Assembly: GCA_943327315.2 (NCBI GenBank)
Contig: CALPWQ020000009.1
Coordinates: 1-41,227 of the forward strand
DNA from: Chitinophaga pinensis
Lineage (GTDB): Bacteria; Bacteroidota; Bacteroidia; Flavobacteriales_D; Crocinitomicaceae
Direction of reading: 5' to 3'
DNA: 41,227 nucleotides
Position numbers and translations under genes: made by a program. The notes beneath the pieces are model-generated. The model was not told where the DNA came from and searched no databases. It saw only the letters and a list, made by a program, of their open reading frames with translations. Positions 24,728-34,529 of this stretch are shown piece by piece; position 1 is the first letter of the stretch, and every line of letters begins with the position of its first letter.

Positions 24728-25603
24728 ATGTCGCACAAATCAGGTTTCGTAAATATTGTAGGTAGTCCAAACGTGGGGAAATCAACCCTCATGAATCGAC
24801 TCGTAGGTGAAAAATTGTCCATCGTGACATCAAAGGCACAAACGACACGCCACCGCATTCTCGGAATTGTCAACGATGAGAATTATCAAATTGTGTTTTC
24901 TGACACTCCCGGGGTGGTCAATGCAGCGTACAAACTGCACGAGACAATGATGGAGTATGTGAATTCTTCCTTACAAGATGCTGATGTGCTCTTGTTCATC
25001 ACTGACACGAAGGAGAACAGCATGAATCACGAAGAAACCTTGGAGAAAATAAAAAAAATCAAGGTGCCCGTGATTTGCTTGATCAACAAGATCGATTTAA
25101 GTGATCAAGAAGCCATGGAGGAACGGGTTCAATACTGGCACACTGTATTGCCAAATGCCATGATCCTTCCTGTTTCTGCATTGCATGGATTCAACCTTGA
25201 ACCTTTGTGGGCTAAAATCTTGGAGCTCGTGCCAGAAAGCCCTGCATACTACGATAAAGAAGAACTATCGGATCGACCAATGCGTTTTTTCATTTCAGAA
25301 ATTATCCGCGAAAAAATATTCATCCACTGCGACAAGGAAGTGCCTTACAGCTGTCAGGTGGAAATTGAAGAATACAAAGAAGAACCAGAAATTACACGCA
25401 TTCGCGCGGTGGTCATCGTAGAACGCGACTCTCAAAAAGGCATCCTCATTGGGAAAGGTGGAGAAATGCTGAAGCGAGTAGGTCGCGATGCGCGCAAGGA
25501 AATAGAAAAATTCATCGATCAAAAAGTCTTCCTCGAAACATTCATCAAAGTGGACAAGGACTGGAGATCAACGGCAAATAAATTAAAGAAATACGGATAC
25601 TAA
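24728..25603 (+). CDS. era: GTPase Era
   Basis: A 291-residue GTPase needed for assembly of the small ribosomal subunit; it binds the 3' end of 16S rRNA. G motifs are present: GSPNVGKST (G1), TTRHR (G2), DTPG (G3) and NKID (G4). The C-terminal KH domain has GKGGEMLKRVGRDARKEIE at about 237-255. The length matches the family. der follows 78 bases later in the same direction, a common pairing in Bacteroidota. The gap between them is filled by repeat sequence. Confidence 0.97.
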   Translation: MSHKSGFVNIVGSPNVGKSTLMNRLVGEKLSIVTSKAQTTRHRILGIVNDENYQIVFSDTPGVVNAAYKLHETMMEYVNSSLQDADVLLFITDTKENSMNHEETLEKIKKIKVPVICLINKIDLSDQEAMEERVQYWHTVLPNAMILPVSALHGFNLEPLWAKILELVPESPAYYDKEELSDRPMRFFISEIIREKIFIHCDKEVPYSCQVEIEEYKEEPEITRIRAVVIVERDSQKGILIGKGGEMLKRVGRDARKEIEKFIDQKVFLETFIKVDKDWRSTANKLKKYGY

Positions 25604-25605
25604 TA

Positions 25606-25676
25606 GTGACGAGTTATGAGTTACGAGTTACTAATTATACCCACTCGTAACTGGTAACTAGTAACTAGAAACTATT
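25606..25676. repeat. GTAACTCGT-type array between era and der
   Basis: Imperfect copies of GAGTTAC/GTAACT on both strands. AGTTACGAGT (25619-25628) and ACTCGTAACT (25643-25652) can form a 10-bp hairpin. Bases 25619-25635 are an exact inverted match to 24588-24604. Confidence 0.75.
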
Positions 25677-25681
25677 AAGAA

Positions 25682-26992
25682 ATGAGCAACATAGTAGCAA
25701 TAGTAGGTCGCCCGAACGTAGGTAAATCAACCTTGTTCAACCGCCTGACGGAGTCACGCAACGCGATCGTTAAAGAAGTCAGTGGGGTTACACGCGACCG
25801 TTTGTACGGTAAAGGAGAGTGGAATGGCGTACAGTTTTCTGTGGTGGATACCGGTGGATACATCAAAGGGTCGGATGACATCTTCGAAAAAGAAATCCGA
25901 AAACAAGTGGAAATCGCCATTCAAGAAGCAACCGTGATTCTCTTTATGGTGGATGTCATGGCAGGAATCATTGATTTAGACGAGATGGTCGCTGGACTTC
26001 TGAGAAAATCAAAAAAACCCGTCCTCATCGTTGCCAATAAAGTGGACAACACCGATCGTGTTGGACTCTCTGCAGAATTTTATGCCTTTGGCTTGGGTGA
26101 TGTGTTTGATGTCTCTGCAACCAATGGAAGTGGAACGGGTGAAATTCTTGACGAAGTCGTGAAGTACTTTGACAAGAACGATGAAAGTGTGAACGAAAAG
26201 GATGATCTGCCCCGAATAGCTATAGTCGGTAAGCCAAACGTTGGGAAATCGTCCTTGGTCAATGCGCTTACGGGCGAGGAACGCAACATTGTCACTGAAA
26301 TCTCAGGTACAACACGCGATGCCATCAACACACGGTTCAAGGCCTTTGGTTTTGACTTCATGTTGATTGACACAGCTGGAATACGCAAGCAAGCAAAGGT
26401 GACTGAAGACATTGAGTATTATTCTGTGCTTCGCTCCATCCGAACGATTGAAAATGCCGATGTATGCATCTTCATGATTGATGCGCAAGAGGGGCTACAA
26501 AAGCAGGATTTACATATCTACTACATCATTGAAAAAAATTCGAAGGGTGTGGTCGTTCTCATCAATAAATGGGATTTGGTCGATAAGGATCAAAATACCA
26601 TGGCGAAGTACGAGGAGAATATCCGCCAACAGTTGGCTCCATTCAATGACGTACCGATCATTTTTACCTCAACGTTGACAAAACAACGCATCCACAAGGC
26701 CTTGGAAGCGACGATGATGGTGCACGCAAATAGAACGAAGAAAATCCCTACTTCAGTAATGAATGAGGTCATGTTGGATGTCATCCAAGCGACACCGCCA
26801 CCAGCCGTAAAAGGGAAATACATTCGCATCAAGTATGTGCAACAGCTGCCCACACACTCTCCTTCTTTTGCGTTCTTTTGTAACCTGCCACAATACATCC
26901 CAGATTCCTACAAGCGTTTCTTAGAGAACCGTTTGCGTGAGAAGTTTGACTTCTGTGGAGTGCCAATTAAAATTTTCTTTAGAAAAAAATAA
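25682..26992 (+). CDS. der: GTPase Der (EngA)
   Basis: A 436-residue double GTPase for assembly of the large ribosomal subunit. G domain 1 covers residues 1 to about 165 ([17 protein letters not shown]) and G domain 2 about 175-345 ([17 protein letters not shown]). A KH-like domain follows, ending in [11 protein letters not shown]. The two P-loops in tandem are diagnostic. The gene ends 10 bases before the ppx/gppA-type start, so the two are probably co-transcribed. Confidence 0.97.
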   Translation: MSNIVAIVGRPNVGKSTLFNRLTESRNAIVKEVSGVTRDRLYGKGEWNGVQFSVVDTGGYIKGSDDIFEKEIRKQVEIAIQEATVILFMVDVMAGIIDLDEMVAGLLRKSKKPVLIVANKVDNTDRVGLSAEFYAFGLGDVFDVSATNGSGTGEILDEVVKYFDKNDESVNEKDDLPRIAIVGKPNVGKSSLVNALTGEERNIVTEISGTTRDAINTRFKAFGFDFMLIDTAGIRKQAKVTEDIEYYSVLRSIRTIENADVCIFMIDAQEGLQKQDLHIYYIIEKNSKGVVVLINKWDLVDKDQNTMAKYEENIRQQLAPFNDVPIIFTSTLTKQRIHKALEATMMVHANRTKKIPTSVMNEVMLDVIQATPPPAVKGKYIRIKYVQQLPTHSPSFAFFCNLPQYIPDSYKRFLENRLREKFDFCGVPIKIFFRKK

Positions 26993-27002
26993 ACCTAGAC
27001 GG

Positions 27003-27872
27003 ATGAGACTTGGTGCCATCGATATTGGTAGCAATGCGGTGCGTTTGCACATCTATGACATTGTCCAAATTGATTCAAAAATCTTATTGAATCGTTTGTT
27101 TGCACACCGTTTCCCCATTCGTATTGGCCAAGATGTTTTCAACTCAGGAAATATTTCCGATGAGAAAACAACTGATCTTCTATCGGCAATCAAATCGCTC
27201 CACTCCATGGCGGCGGAATGGCAGGTTGAAGCCTTGCGTTCAGTCGCTACATCTGCATTTCGCGATGCTACAAATGGAAAAGAGGTCGCTCAGCAAATCA
27301 CTCAAACCACAGGAATAAACCTTGACATAATTTCAGGAGAGGAAGAAGCTGGATTGATTCGCGCGGGTATACTTGCTCTCACGGTGACCCAAACGGATTC
27401 ATGCATCATGATTGATGTGGGAGGTGGAAGCACTGAAGTGAGCTCCGTTTTAAATGGTGTTTATGGTCCAACTTTCTCATTCAATGCTGGAACGGTGCGC
27501 ATTTTGGCGCAAGGATTCACGGATGCCATTCGGGAAGAAATGGCTCAATGGATTGAAACGAATATTCCAAATGAACTCACCTATACCGTATTTGCTACAG
27601 GTGGGAACATACGACGCATACATAAAATCTTAGGGCATAGCGAAGTGGACCCATTAAAATTGTCCGAATTGCGCGAGTTGCGCAGTGAATTGAACAACAT
27701 GAACTTAGAGGAACGCATGGCTAGGTTCGATTTGAATGCTGATCGTGCCGATGTGATTGTTCCCGCTGTAGATTTGTTCTTGGAAATCGTCAAAGGCATC
27801 CCATGTGAGGAACTCTATGTTCCAGAAATCACTTTGTCCGACGGAGTGGTCTGTGACCTATTCCTTCGATAA
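27003..27872 (+). CDS. Ppx/GppA family phosphatase (exopolyphosphatase-like)
   Basis: A 289-residue protein of the sugar-kinase/Hsp70 fold. The track start (26937) lies inside der; the ATG at 27003 gives the family N-terminus MRLGAIDIGSNAVRLHIYD. Further signatures are RSVATSAFRDATNG, ISGEEEAGLI, MIDVGGGSTEVS and FATGGNIRRI. The length equals the Ppx/GppA core without the C-terminal HD-type domain of the long form. It would hydrolyse polyphosphate or the pentaphosphate alarmone pppGpp; which one cannot be told from sequence. Confidence 0.92.
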   Translation: MRLGAIDIGSNAVRLHIYDIVQIDSKILLNRLFAHRFPIRIGQDVFNSGNISDEKTTDLLSAIKSLHSMAAEWQVEALRSVATSAFRDATNGKEVAQQITQTTGINLDIISGEEEAGLIRAGILALTVTQTDSCIMIDVGGGSTEVSSVLNGVYGPTFSFNAGTVRILAQGFTDAIREEMAQWIETNIPNELTYTVFATGGNIRRIHKILGHSEVDPLKLSELRELRSELNNMNLEERMARFDLNADRADVIVPAVDLFLEIVKGIPCEELYVPEITLSDGVVCDLFLR

Positions 27873-27877
27873 GAATC

Positions 27878-28546
27878 TTAGTCTAGCGAGAGCTTCACCG
27901 GGAGCGTAAAATAAACATCAACAGGTTCCCCCATAAGCCTGCCTGGCTTCCATTTTTCAATGCCTTTCAGCATCCGAATTACCTCGCGATCAATCGTTGG
28001 AGACAAGCCACGAAGAATCTTAAAATCTTTTGTCTCGCCAGTTTTAAGAACAGTAAAACGCACAAATACACGTCCTTCAATGCTATTTTCCATGGCATCG
28101 GGTGGGTAAATGAGATGCTCATCAATAAAAGTCATCAATGCACTCATCCCGCCTGGATATTCGGGTTGAACATCGACAGCAAAGGGTTCGTATGGGGTAA
28201 GTTCTTCCCCTGATGTTGGGCACGGGCCACCGGTTAAAGAAGGACCAATGGGAGGGTCGGGAAAAATGGGTTCAATAAGACCCGGAAAAGGATCTGGACA
28301 CGGACCAGGGCAGGGAAGTATTGCAGGAGGAATGATTTTTTCTTTTGGAGTTTGCTTTGCTTCAGGCAATGATTTTTCTTGCTTGTCTTTCGTTGTTTCG
28401 CTGCCGTTGGATTTCGCCAAGTGCTGTTTTGAATTCGACTTTGGTTTTGGTGAATGACCTCCACAAGAGCTTAGGATTATGGTCAATGCAACTAGTGCAA
28501 AAGTGGCTTTGCGCAGGCGCTTAGAAAGGGTAAGTAGCGTATTCAT
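27878..28546 (-). CDS. Lipoprotein with TonB C-terminal domain
   Basis: A 222-residue protein. The N-terminus ends in a lipobox (ILSSC at about residue 28), so it should be a lipoprotein rather than a membrane-anchored TonB. A Pro/Lys/Ser-rich linker follows at about 30-110, including a Cys-Pro-rich stretch (LPCPGPCPDPFPG). The last ~90 residues are a TonB_C domain (YPPDAMENSIEGRVFVRFTV, KDFKILRGLSPTIDREVIRM, KWKPGRLMGEPVDV). Lipid anchoring of this domain is common in Bacteroidota and its role there is unclear. It faces the Ppx gene end to end (5 bases apart). Confidence 0.88.
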   Translation of the reverse strand: MNTLLTLSKRLRKATFALVALTIILSSCGGHSPKPKSNSKQHLAKSNGSETTKDKQEKSLPEAKQTPKEKIIPPAILPCPGPCPDPFPGLIEPIFPDPPIGPSLTGGPCPTSGEELTPYEPFAVDVQPEYPGGMSALMTFIDEHLIYPPDAMENSIEGRVFVRFTVLKTGETKDFKILRGLSPTIDREVIRMLKGIEKWKPGRLMGEPVDVYFTLPVKLSLD

Positions 28547-28593
28547 TTCTTTTAATTTGCAGCGCCTTTGACAAGAATCAAGCCAATAAATAC

Positions 28594-31500
28594 CTAAAAG
28601 AACGCGCGAATCTCCATTCCTCCGGAGTGTATCATGCGGTTGTTCTCTGATTTACGGCCATTGTATTGAAGATTTAACTGAAGGTTTTTCGAGACTGAAC
28701 GCTGGTAACCTACATTCCACGTGAAATTTACACCGGGCTTCAAGGCCTCGAGCATCTCAAATCCAAGTGCTGAATTTTGATTGCCATTGTAGTTGATACG
28801 CACCATTTTAACTCCTCCCTGTAGACTTCCCTTGTCCTGCTGGTTGTACTTAAATGTTGTGCCTATCTCAATAATTGAGGAACGTTCACCGCCCAAATCT
28901 TTCGCGTTTTGCTTGTCGGAAATCCTGCCATCTAAGGTGATGCGAAAAGCTGTCGTCGGCTGATAAATCAAACTCGGTTGAATGAAGTAATAAGCCAAGG
29001 AATAATTTCTACCTGCGGTGTAATCGGCGCGTGTGTCTTTGTTGCCCACCTGACCTTTCGACTCAATGGAAAACACCCTCTTTATGTTCCATCGGAATGA
29101 AAGTTCGTGGTAACGATTGGCCTTGGAATCAAACCCTGTAGCCAATAAAGACTTGGAAACCAAATCCTGAAACGTATATTCTGCGCTAAAAATGCTAGAT
29201 GTCCGGTTGAAGAACACGGTGTTGCGTATGTTCGAATTGGAGGCAATCAAACTGGTGTCACTGATTCCTCCAGAAAAAGGATTGAATGCACCTGCCCCAT
29301 CAAATAAACTTGTTTTTCGGTTTATACGGGCGCGCAACTGATCAGAAAAGCGCATCATCAGTTTCAATGCGCCTTTTTTCTTTGACCAAATGCGCTCTGG
29401 CCTCCAATAAATCGATTGATTGAATTCATTGGAATAGGTCTTTACGTAATTGCTGCTCGGAGTAAATACACGTATGTAACTTGCTTGATCGACATACTGT
29501 GCGATTTCAAACTCATTCAAATCTTTTATGCCATCGTTGTTGTAGTCAATCCACGTATAAATCCCTTGCCCATCATTCACCTGGATGTAGAGAAATTCCC
29601 GTTTTTGCTCAAGACCAGAGCCCACTTCATAGAAGGTATTCCAGGTCAAAGCACCTTTGAACAAACGCACCTCATAATCCACCCTTCCCAACAAGGTGTT
29701 TTCTGGGGTTTGAGGCATCAATTGGGCATCGATCACCCGAAGTTCGCGGTAACTGGCAATGATGTTGAGGGTTTGATTTTTCAACTCCGATAATCGAATC
29801 TCACCTCCTGCGGTCACTGCTTTCGCTGCATTTCTAAGGGACAAACTATCAGAGCGTTGGTCGAAACGTTCACGGTAAAAAATCTTATAGGAATTCTTGA
29901 CGGAGTCGCTGTTTGACAGGTAAAACTGATAATCAAAAAACTGGTAACTCGAAGGTTCTAACTTCACAGTGCCTCCTGAAAATTGATTCAGTTCATGGTC
30001 ATCTCGGTAACCCAATTTGAACCAACCGATGTCTTTGGATACGTCTGCTCGATGTCGAATGAACTCGTTCTTTGTTGCTGAGGTTGACGACAAATAACTC
30101 CCATCCCACTTGGCGTGAAATCCCTTTTGATTCCATTTTCCGTCGGTCGCAGCGCGCAAGCCGAAGAAATCTGAGCCAATTAAATACTGCTGACCTTCAA
30201 CGTTGATATTCCCATATGTTCGATGTTTGATGTTTCCCCCAATGGAAGTCGCAACTTGATTTCCTGAATACCGCTTGTTTCGGGTATTCCAATCACGGTC
30301 AAATTCAACAGCGCGGTATTGTTCAATTGGACTGAAATTGCGATCGAGGGTTTCAAATTCTGCTTTCGTTTCAAGCTGCCACGATTTCAAGGAATCACGA
30401 CTCAAGGGCAATGTTCCAATGATGCGTGTTCGGTTGGCGCCACTTTGGTCATTTTGCGCATCTTTTGTGGAAAATGTATTTACGTCATTGGAAGAATAGG
30501 CAAATTCCGATTCAATCCTTAAGCGGGGATTGATGCGGTACACAAATCCTGAGGTGACCATTTGTTTGCGCTTCGGAGTGATCATGACACGTGAGGGTGC
30601 ATAGTCACCTTGTGGCACCCCGTTTACAGGAGACACCCACGCATACACACGACCCAAGGCATTGAAATTACTGAAAACATAGTTCCCCTTTCCCGCCCCC
30701 ACAAAGGTGAATGTCGCACGATAAAGGGCTGAGTCTGGTTGGACAGAATACACCAAAACGGAATCGTATCCCAGTACGGTCACCATTTTGTATAAAACCT
30801 GATTGTCGATAAATCCCACCGAATCGATGCTGTTGGTTCGCGCCAAATCAAGACTGTCGCCTATGCTCGACAACAACAATTTTTCTTGAGTACTCAACTC
30901 TTGCTGAAGGGTTTGATTTTTTGCGTCTTGCTCTGAGTAAGCATTCAACCAAAAGTCAAATTTTTTCGAAGCGTAGGTGGTTGATGTCTGCACTAGAGAT
31001 CGCGCATAGTTTTGATCGGAGTATTGAAATTCGACCACAATGCGAGAATCCTTGGTGATGAGATTCCGCGAAGTGAACACCAATTCCGAAGAATTGTAAT
31101 TGATCACATAATCGAATTCCTGACCACGTTCGAGCAGCTTGCCATCAATAAAAACCCGTTCAGTTCCCGATAGCACAATGATAAACGGCTCATTTTCATT
31201 TCCCTTCAATCGATAGGGTCCCTGATTTCCTTCTACCCCCTGTATAATTTGTCGGGCAAATTTCCCCTTGGAAAGTGCGCCACTGACTTGTGAACGCCAC
31301 ACCTTGGCAGTGTCTGTTGTCCAACGGTAATTGATGGTAAGTCCTTGGGCCCTTTTTTTATAGGTCATAAAATAACCCGTTGGACGATTGAGCCAAAAAT
31401 CACCTGCTACAATCTTAAGTCTGTCATTATAAATCTGAATAAACACCTGATCAAATTCTCTCAATTTGTTTGTGTTTCCATCGGGCTGAATGGGAAGATT

Positions 31501-32040
31501 GTCATCCGACACCGATGCGAGCAGCTTTAGATTTGGGGCAATGTCACCTGAAAGTTCAAGATTCAAGGTTGAATTCACCCCTAGGTCTTGGTTGTTTCCA
31601 AACGACACCCCGCGCGAGATACTTCCAGACTTGGTGAGTCCAGATCCTCCAAAAATATCCTGTACGCTGACTTCGTTTTGGAGCATAAACAATTCGCGAT
31701 CGCCCTTGGTCTCCGCATAAATCAAGGAGGTATCGCGACGAAAATACGTCTTCGATAAATCCATTGGAAGTACACGGTAACGAAGCGTGATGGAATCGGA
31801 ACAAGGTTCAATCAGGTAAAAACGTGATGCGCCATGGTCCAAGTGATAGCTTACAGAAGATAGTTTTTCTTGGCCACAATACACCTCAAAAGACGATGGA
31901 TATATGGAGAGTGTATCCAAACGAATGGTGTCCTTTGGCGAAAGAATAAACTTTTCACGCAACGATGTAGCTTGTCCCAATGCCAGTTGAGTTACAACAG
32001 CAAAGAAAAAAAACACCAGTTGACCTTTTTTGAAAGACAT
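28594..32040 (-). CDS. Very large outer-membrane beta-barrel protein
   Basis: A 1148-residue exported protein. The track starts 15 codons upstream; the ATG at 32040 gives a clean signal peptide MSFKKGQLVFFFFAVVTQLALGQ. Near residue 130 is a conserved-looking block (GGSGLTKSGSISRGVSFGNN), followed by LNLELSGDIAPNLKLLASVSD and then many amphipathic strands with aromatic girdles to the end (C-terminal ...GGMEIRAFF, a final Phe). The pattern is that of large Bacteroidota outer-membrane barrels distantly like SprA or usher-type proteins, but I cannot assign a named family. The segment YIDYNNDGIKDLNEFEIAQY looks like a calcium-binding loop. It may be transcribed with the TonB-type lipoprotein, 47 bases downstream. 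Confidence 0.75.
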   Translation of the reverse strand: MSFKKGQLVFFFFAVVTQLALGQATSLREKFILSPKDTIRLDTLSIYPSSFEVYCGQEKLSSVSYHLDHGASRFYLIEPCSDSITLRYRVLPMDLSKTYFRRDTSLIYAETKGDRELFMLQNEVSVQDIFGGSGLTKSGSISRGVSFGNNQDLGVNSTLNLELSGDIAPNLKLLASVSDDNLPIQPDGNTNKLREFDQVFIQIYNDRLKIVAGDFWLNRPTGYFMTYKKRAQGLTINYRWTTDTAKVWRSQVSGALSKGKFARQIIQGVEGNQGPYRLKGNENEPFIIVLSGTERVFIDGKLLERGQEFDYVINYNSSELVFTSRNLITKDSRIVVEFQYSDQNYARSLVQTSTTYASKKFDFWLNAYSEQDAKNQTLQQELSTQEKLLLSSIGDSLDLARTNSIDSVGFIDNQVLYKMVTVLGYDSVLVYSVQPDSALYRATFTFVGAGKGNYVFSNFNALGRVYAWVSPVNGVPQGDYAPSRVMITPKRKQMVTSGFVYRINPRLRIESEFAYSSNDVNTFSTKDAQNDQSGANRTRIIGTLPLSRDSLKSWQLETKAEFETLDRNFSPIEQYRAVEFDRDWNTRNKRYSGNQVATSIGGNIKHRTYGNINVEGQQYLIGSDFFGLRAATDGKWNQKGFHAKWDGSYLSSTSATKNEFIRHRADVSKDIGWFKLGYRDDHELNQFSGGTVKLEPSSYQFFDYQFYLSNSDSVKNSYKIFYRERFDQRSDSLSLRNAAKAVTAGGEIRLSELKNQTLNIIASYRELRVIDAQLMPQTPENTLLGRVDYEVRLFKGALTWNTFYEVGSGLEQKREFLYIQVNDGQGIYTWIDYNNDGIKDLNEFEIAQYVDQASYIRVFTPSSNYVKTYSNEFNQSIYWRPERIWSKKKGALKLMMRFSDQLRARINRKTSLFDGAGAFNPFSGGISDTSLIASNSNIRNTVFFNRTSSIFSAEYTFQDLVSKSLLATGFDSKANRYHELSFRWNIKRVFSIESKGQVGNKDTRADYTAGRNYSLAYYFIQPSLIYQPTTAFRITLDGRISDKQNAKDLGGERSSIIEIGTTFKYNQQDKGSLQGGVKMVRINYNGNQNSALGFEMLEALKPGVNFTWNVGYQRSVSKNLQLNLQYNGRKSENNRMIHSGGMEIRAFF

Positions 32041-32201
32041 TCGCACGAATGTACAACGATGAACCAATAAAAATCGTCTATACAACGAGTTTTTATCAGC
32101 AAATAGATGGTGATTTTCCCTACATTGCTTTGGCTGTTAAAAAAAGTTAAGCCCCAACGAGACACGGAACGGGGTGCTTACATTCGTCAAAAACTTGTCA
32201 A

Positions 32202-33857
32202 TTGAGAAAAATTCGAGTCAATCTTATCATCTTGTCTGTGGTCATCGCCTTATTGGCTTTGCTCATTATACAAGCTTTTCAGACAGCTCAGTTGTACGAC
32301 AGAAAGTCAAACCAATTCTCACTAAACCTTTCCTCTTCCCTTGAGCGTATAGCCATCCGACATGAAAAGGCCGAGGACATCCGCCGCTACATGCACATTG
32401 TCAATCGCGATTTTAGTGGACAATACAAGAATATCCTAAAGGAAGAATTTCAATCCCTATTGAGTACCCAAGAATCGATCTCCATTCGTGACACCTCTAT
32501 TTTTGAGCGGGGCGAATTGCAACATTACTTGGTCATTAAAGGGAAAGCATACGATTCCATTTCTGGGGTGACGACCGAACAAAGAGTTCTTGCGCGCGAT
32601 GTCCGTCAATTGCGCGATTTGTTTGATAAGCAGCGCAAGCAAATACCTACCAACGATTCCTTGAAAATAGCCATTCAGTTGGACCAACGCGTGCTTCAAC
32701 AGGTCTTTAAAAAGGCGAAGTTCTTTAACGACATGATGGTCGAAGCATTTCGAAACAATGTGTACGAGGTGGCCTCAAAACGGGTGGATCCAGCATTTTT
32801 GGATTCGGTCATTCGCACCGAAATTGACAATGATGACCTCCCCAAAACTTATAAATTCATGGTGGCGGATGAATTCGGAGAACCCATTAAATTCGCTCAT
32901 GCACCCGAAACATATAGCACCAAACTCGACACCTTAAAAACCGGAAAAACAGTCCTCTTTCCAAGCAATATTTTGGACGATGACCTTTACTTACACGTTT
33001 GGTTTCCCGAGAAAAACGCGTTCCTTTTCACTGAGATGTGGGGCCCCTTGATGATCAGTTTGACCCTGATGATCCTTATCGTTGTGGCGCTGATGTTCAT
33101 GTTTAAAACCATTTTGATGCAGAATAAACTGTCAGAGATGAAAAACGACTTCATTTCCAACATGACCCATGAATTTAAAACGCCCATTTCGACCATTTCT
33201 TTGGCCTGTGAAGCCATGGAAGATAGCGATATGGTGGGAGGAAGCGCGGCAGACATGAAGCCCTACATCCGCATGATCAATGAAGAAAATAAGCGTCTAG
33301 GGGTGTTGGTCGAGCGAATTCTTCAAAGTGCAGTGACTGAAAAGGGCCAACTTAAATTAAATAAAGAATCCATTATTCTTCAAGAGCTTATTCATGATGT
33401 GGCTCAAAATGCCTCATTGCGCGTCCAAAATAGTGGGGGAAAAATCGAGTTGGAGCTGCCTTCAGAACTGATTACCATTGATGCGGATAAAATGCATTTA
33501 ACGAACCTCATTAGCAATCTAGTTGACAACGCCATAAAATACAGTGAAAGCAAACCCCAGGTGCACATAAAACTCACTCAGGAAAATAAGAACGTGTTCT
33601 TGAGCGTTAAGGACACCGGAGTTGGGATTAGAAAAGAACACATCTCCAAAATCTTTGATAAACTTTTTCGTGTTCCAACCGGTAACCTTCACAATGTCAA
33701 AGGATTTGGCCTTGGCTTAAGTTATGTTAAAGCCATTGCTGATTTACACGGATGGTCCATCAACGTTAAAAGTAAATTTGGAGAAGGATCAGAATTCACC
33801 CTTACAATTCAACAAACTCATGACAAAAAAGACAAAAATACTACTTGCCGAAGATGA
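32202..33857 (+). CDS. Two-component sensor histidine kinase
   Basis: A 551-residue inner-membrane kinase starting at TTG. The membrane segments are at about 7-26 and 280-302, with a ~250-residue periplasmic sensor domain of no recognisable family between them. The HisKA H-box is FISNMTHEFKTPIST (His323). The ATPase domain has NLISNLVDNAIKYSE (N box), DTGVGI (G1) and GFGLGLSYVKAI (G2). The response regulator gene starts within its last 38 bases, so the two are translationally coupled. The signal is unknown; the position upstream of polysaccharide genes suggests envelope control. Confidence 0.93.
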   Translation: MRKIRVNLIILSVVIALLALLIIQAFQTAQLYDRKSNQFSLNLSSSLERIAIRHEKAEDIRRYMHIVNRDFSGQYKNILKEEFQSLLSTQESISIRDTSIFERGELQHYLVIKGKAYDSISGVTTEQRVLARDVRQLRDLFDKQRKQIPTNDSLKIAIQLDQRVLQQVFKKAKFFNDMMVEAFRNNVYEVASKRVDPAFLDSVIRTEIDNDDLPKTYKFMVADEFGEPIKFAHAPETYSTKLDTLKTGKTVLFPSNILDDDLYLHVWFPEKNAFLFTEMWGPLMISLTLMILIVVALMFMFKTILMQNKLSEMKNDFISNMTHEFKTPISTISLACEAMEDSDMVGGSAADMKPYIRMINEENKRLGVLVERILQSAVTEKGQLKLNKESIILQELIHDVAQNASLRVQNSGGKIELELPSELITIDADKMHLTNLISNLVDNAIKYSESKPQVHIKLTQENKNVFLSVKDTGVGIRKEHISKIFDKLFRVPTGNLHNVKGFGLGLSYVKAIADLHGWSINVKSKFGEGSEFTLTIQQTHDKKDKNTTCRR

Positions 33858-34509
33858 TGAAAATCTTGGGCGTTTGCTGCACACCTTTTTAGTGAATAAA
33901 GGGTTTGATGCCGTGTTGGCTGAGAATGGAAAAATTGCATTCCGATATTTTGGCGATGGGGGCATAGATTTCTGCATTTTTGATGTCATGATGCCAGAGA
34001 TGGACGGCTTTACCTTGGCTAAGGAGATCCGTGAAACAGATAAAAAAGTGCCCATCCTTTTTCTGACGGCAAAATCAATGAAAGAGGACAAGCTCGAAGG
34101 ATTCAACCTAGGCGCAGATGATTACCTCACCAAACCCTTTTCCATGGAGGAGCTCTTGGCACGCATCACGGCAATCTTGCGTAGAATAGAACCGAATACC
34201 CATGCTGAAAGTGAACTCTTGACGATTGGAACAATCCAATATGATCCAGAATCACGCGTGCTGCACTTGAACGAAGGGTCAAAAAAGCTTACCACAAAGG
34301 AGAATGAACTGTTGCATCTTTTGGTGAAAAATGAAAATGAAATTCTCGATCGCAACGCCACGCTGCGGTTGATTTGGGGAGACGACAATTACTTCAACGG
34401 ACGAAGCATGGATGTGTACATCGCTAAACTTCGCAAGTTGCTGAAGGAGGATCCTGCCATCGAAATCATGAATGTACACGGCAAAGGATTTAAGCTTGTG
34501 GTGAAATAA
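33820..34509 (+). CDS. OmpR/PhoB-type response regulator
   Basis: A 229-residue regulator. The track start (33724) lies inside the kinase; the ATG at 33820 gives the standard start MTKKTKILLAEDDENLG. The receiver domain (1-120) has Asp55 in IFDVMMPEMDG, Thr in LFLTAKS and Lys in YLTKPF. The C-terminal winged helix (about 130-228) has LTTKENELLHLLVKN and MDVYIAKLRKLL. It is the partner of the overlapping histidine kinase. Targets are not identifiable here. Confidence 0.95.
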   Translation: MTKKTKILLAEDDENLGRLLHTFLVNKGFDAVLAENGKIAFRYFGDGGIDFCIFDVMMPEMDGFTLAKEIRETDKKVPILFLTAKSMKEDKLEGFNLGADDYLTKPFSMEELLARITAILRRIEPNTHAESELLTIGTIQYDPESRVLHLNEGSKKLTTKENELLHLLVKNENEILDRNATLRLIWGDDNYFNGRSMDVYIAKLRKLLKEDPAIEIMNVHGKGFKLVVK

Positions 34510-34529
34510 GCAACACCCATCACCTTACA

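Noticed and set aside
24573-25676. CRISPR array
   Set aside because: The repeat units around era are about 9 bases, degenerate and in both orientations, with no constant-length spacers and no cas genes.
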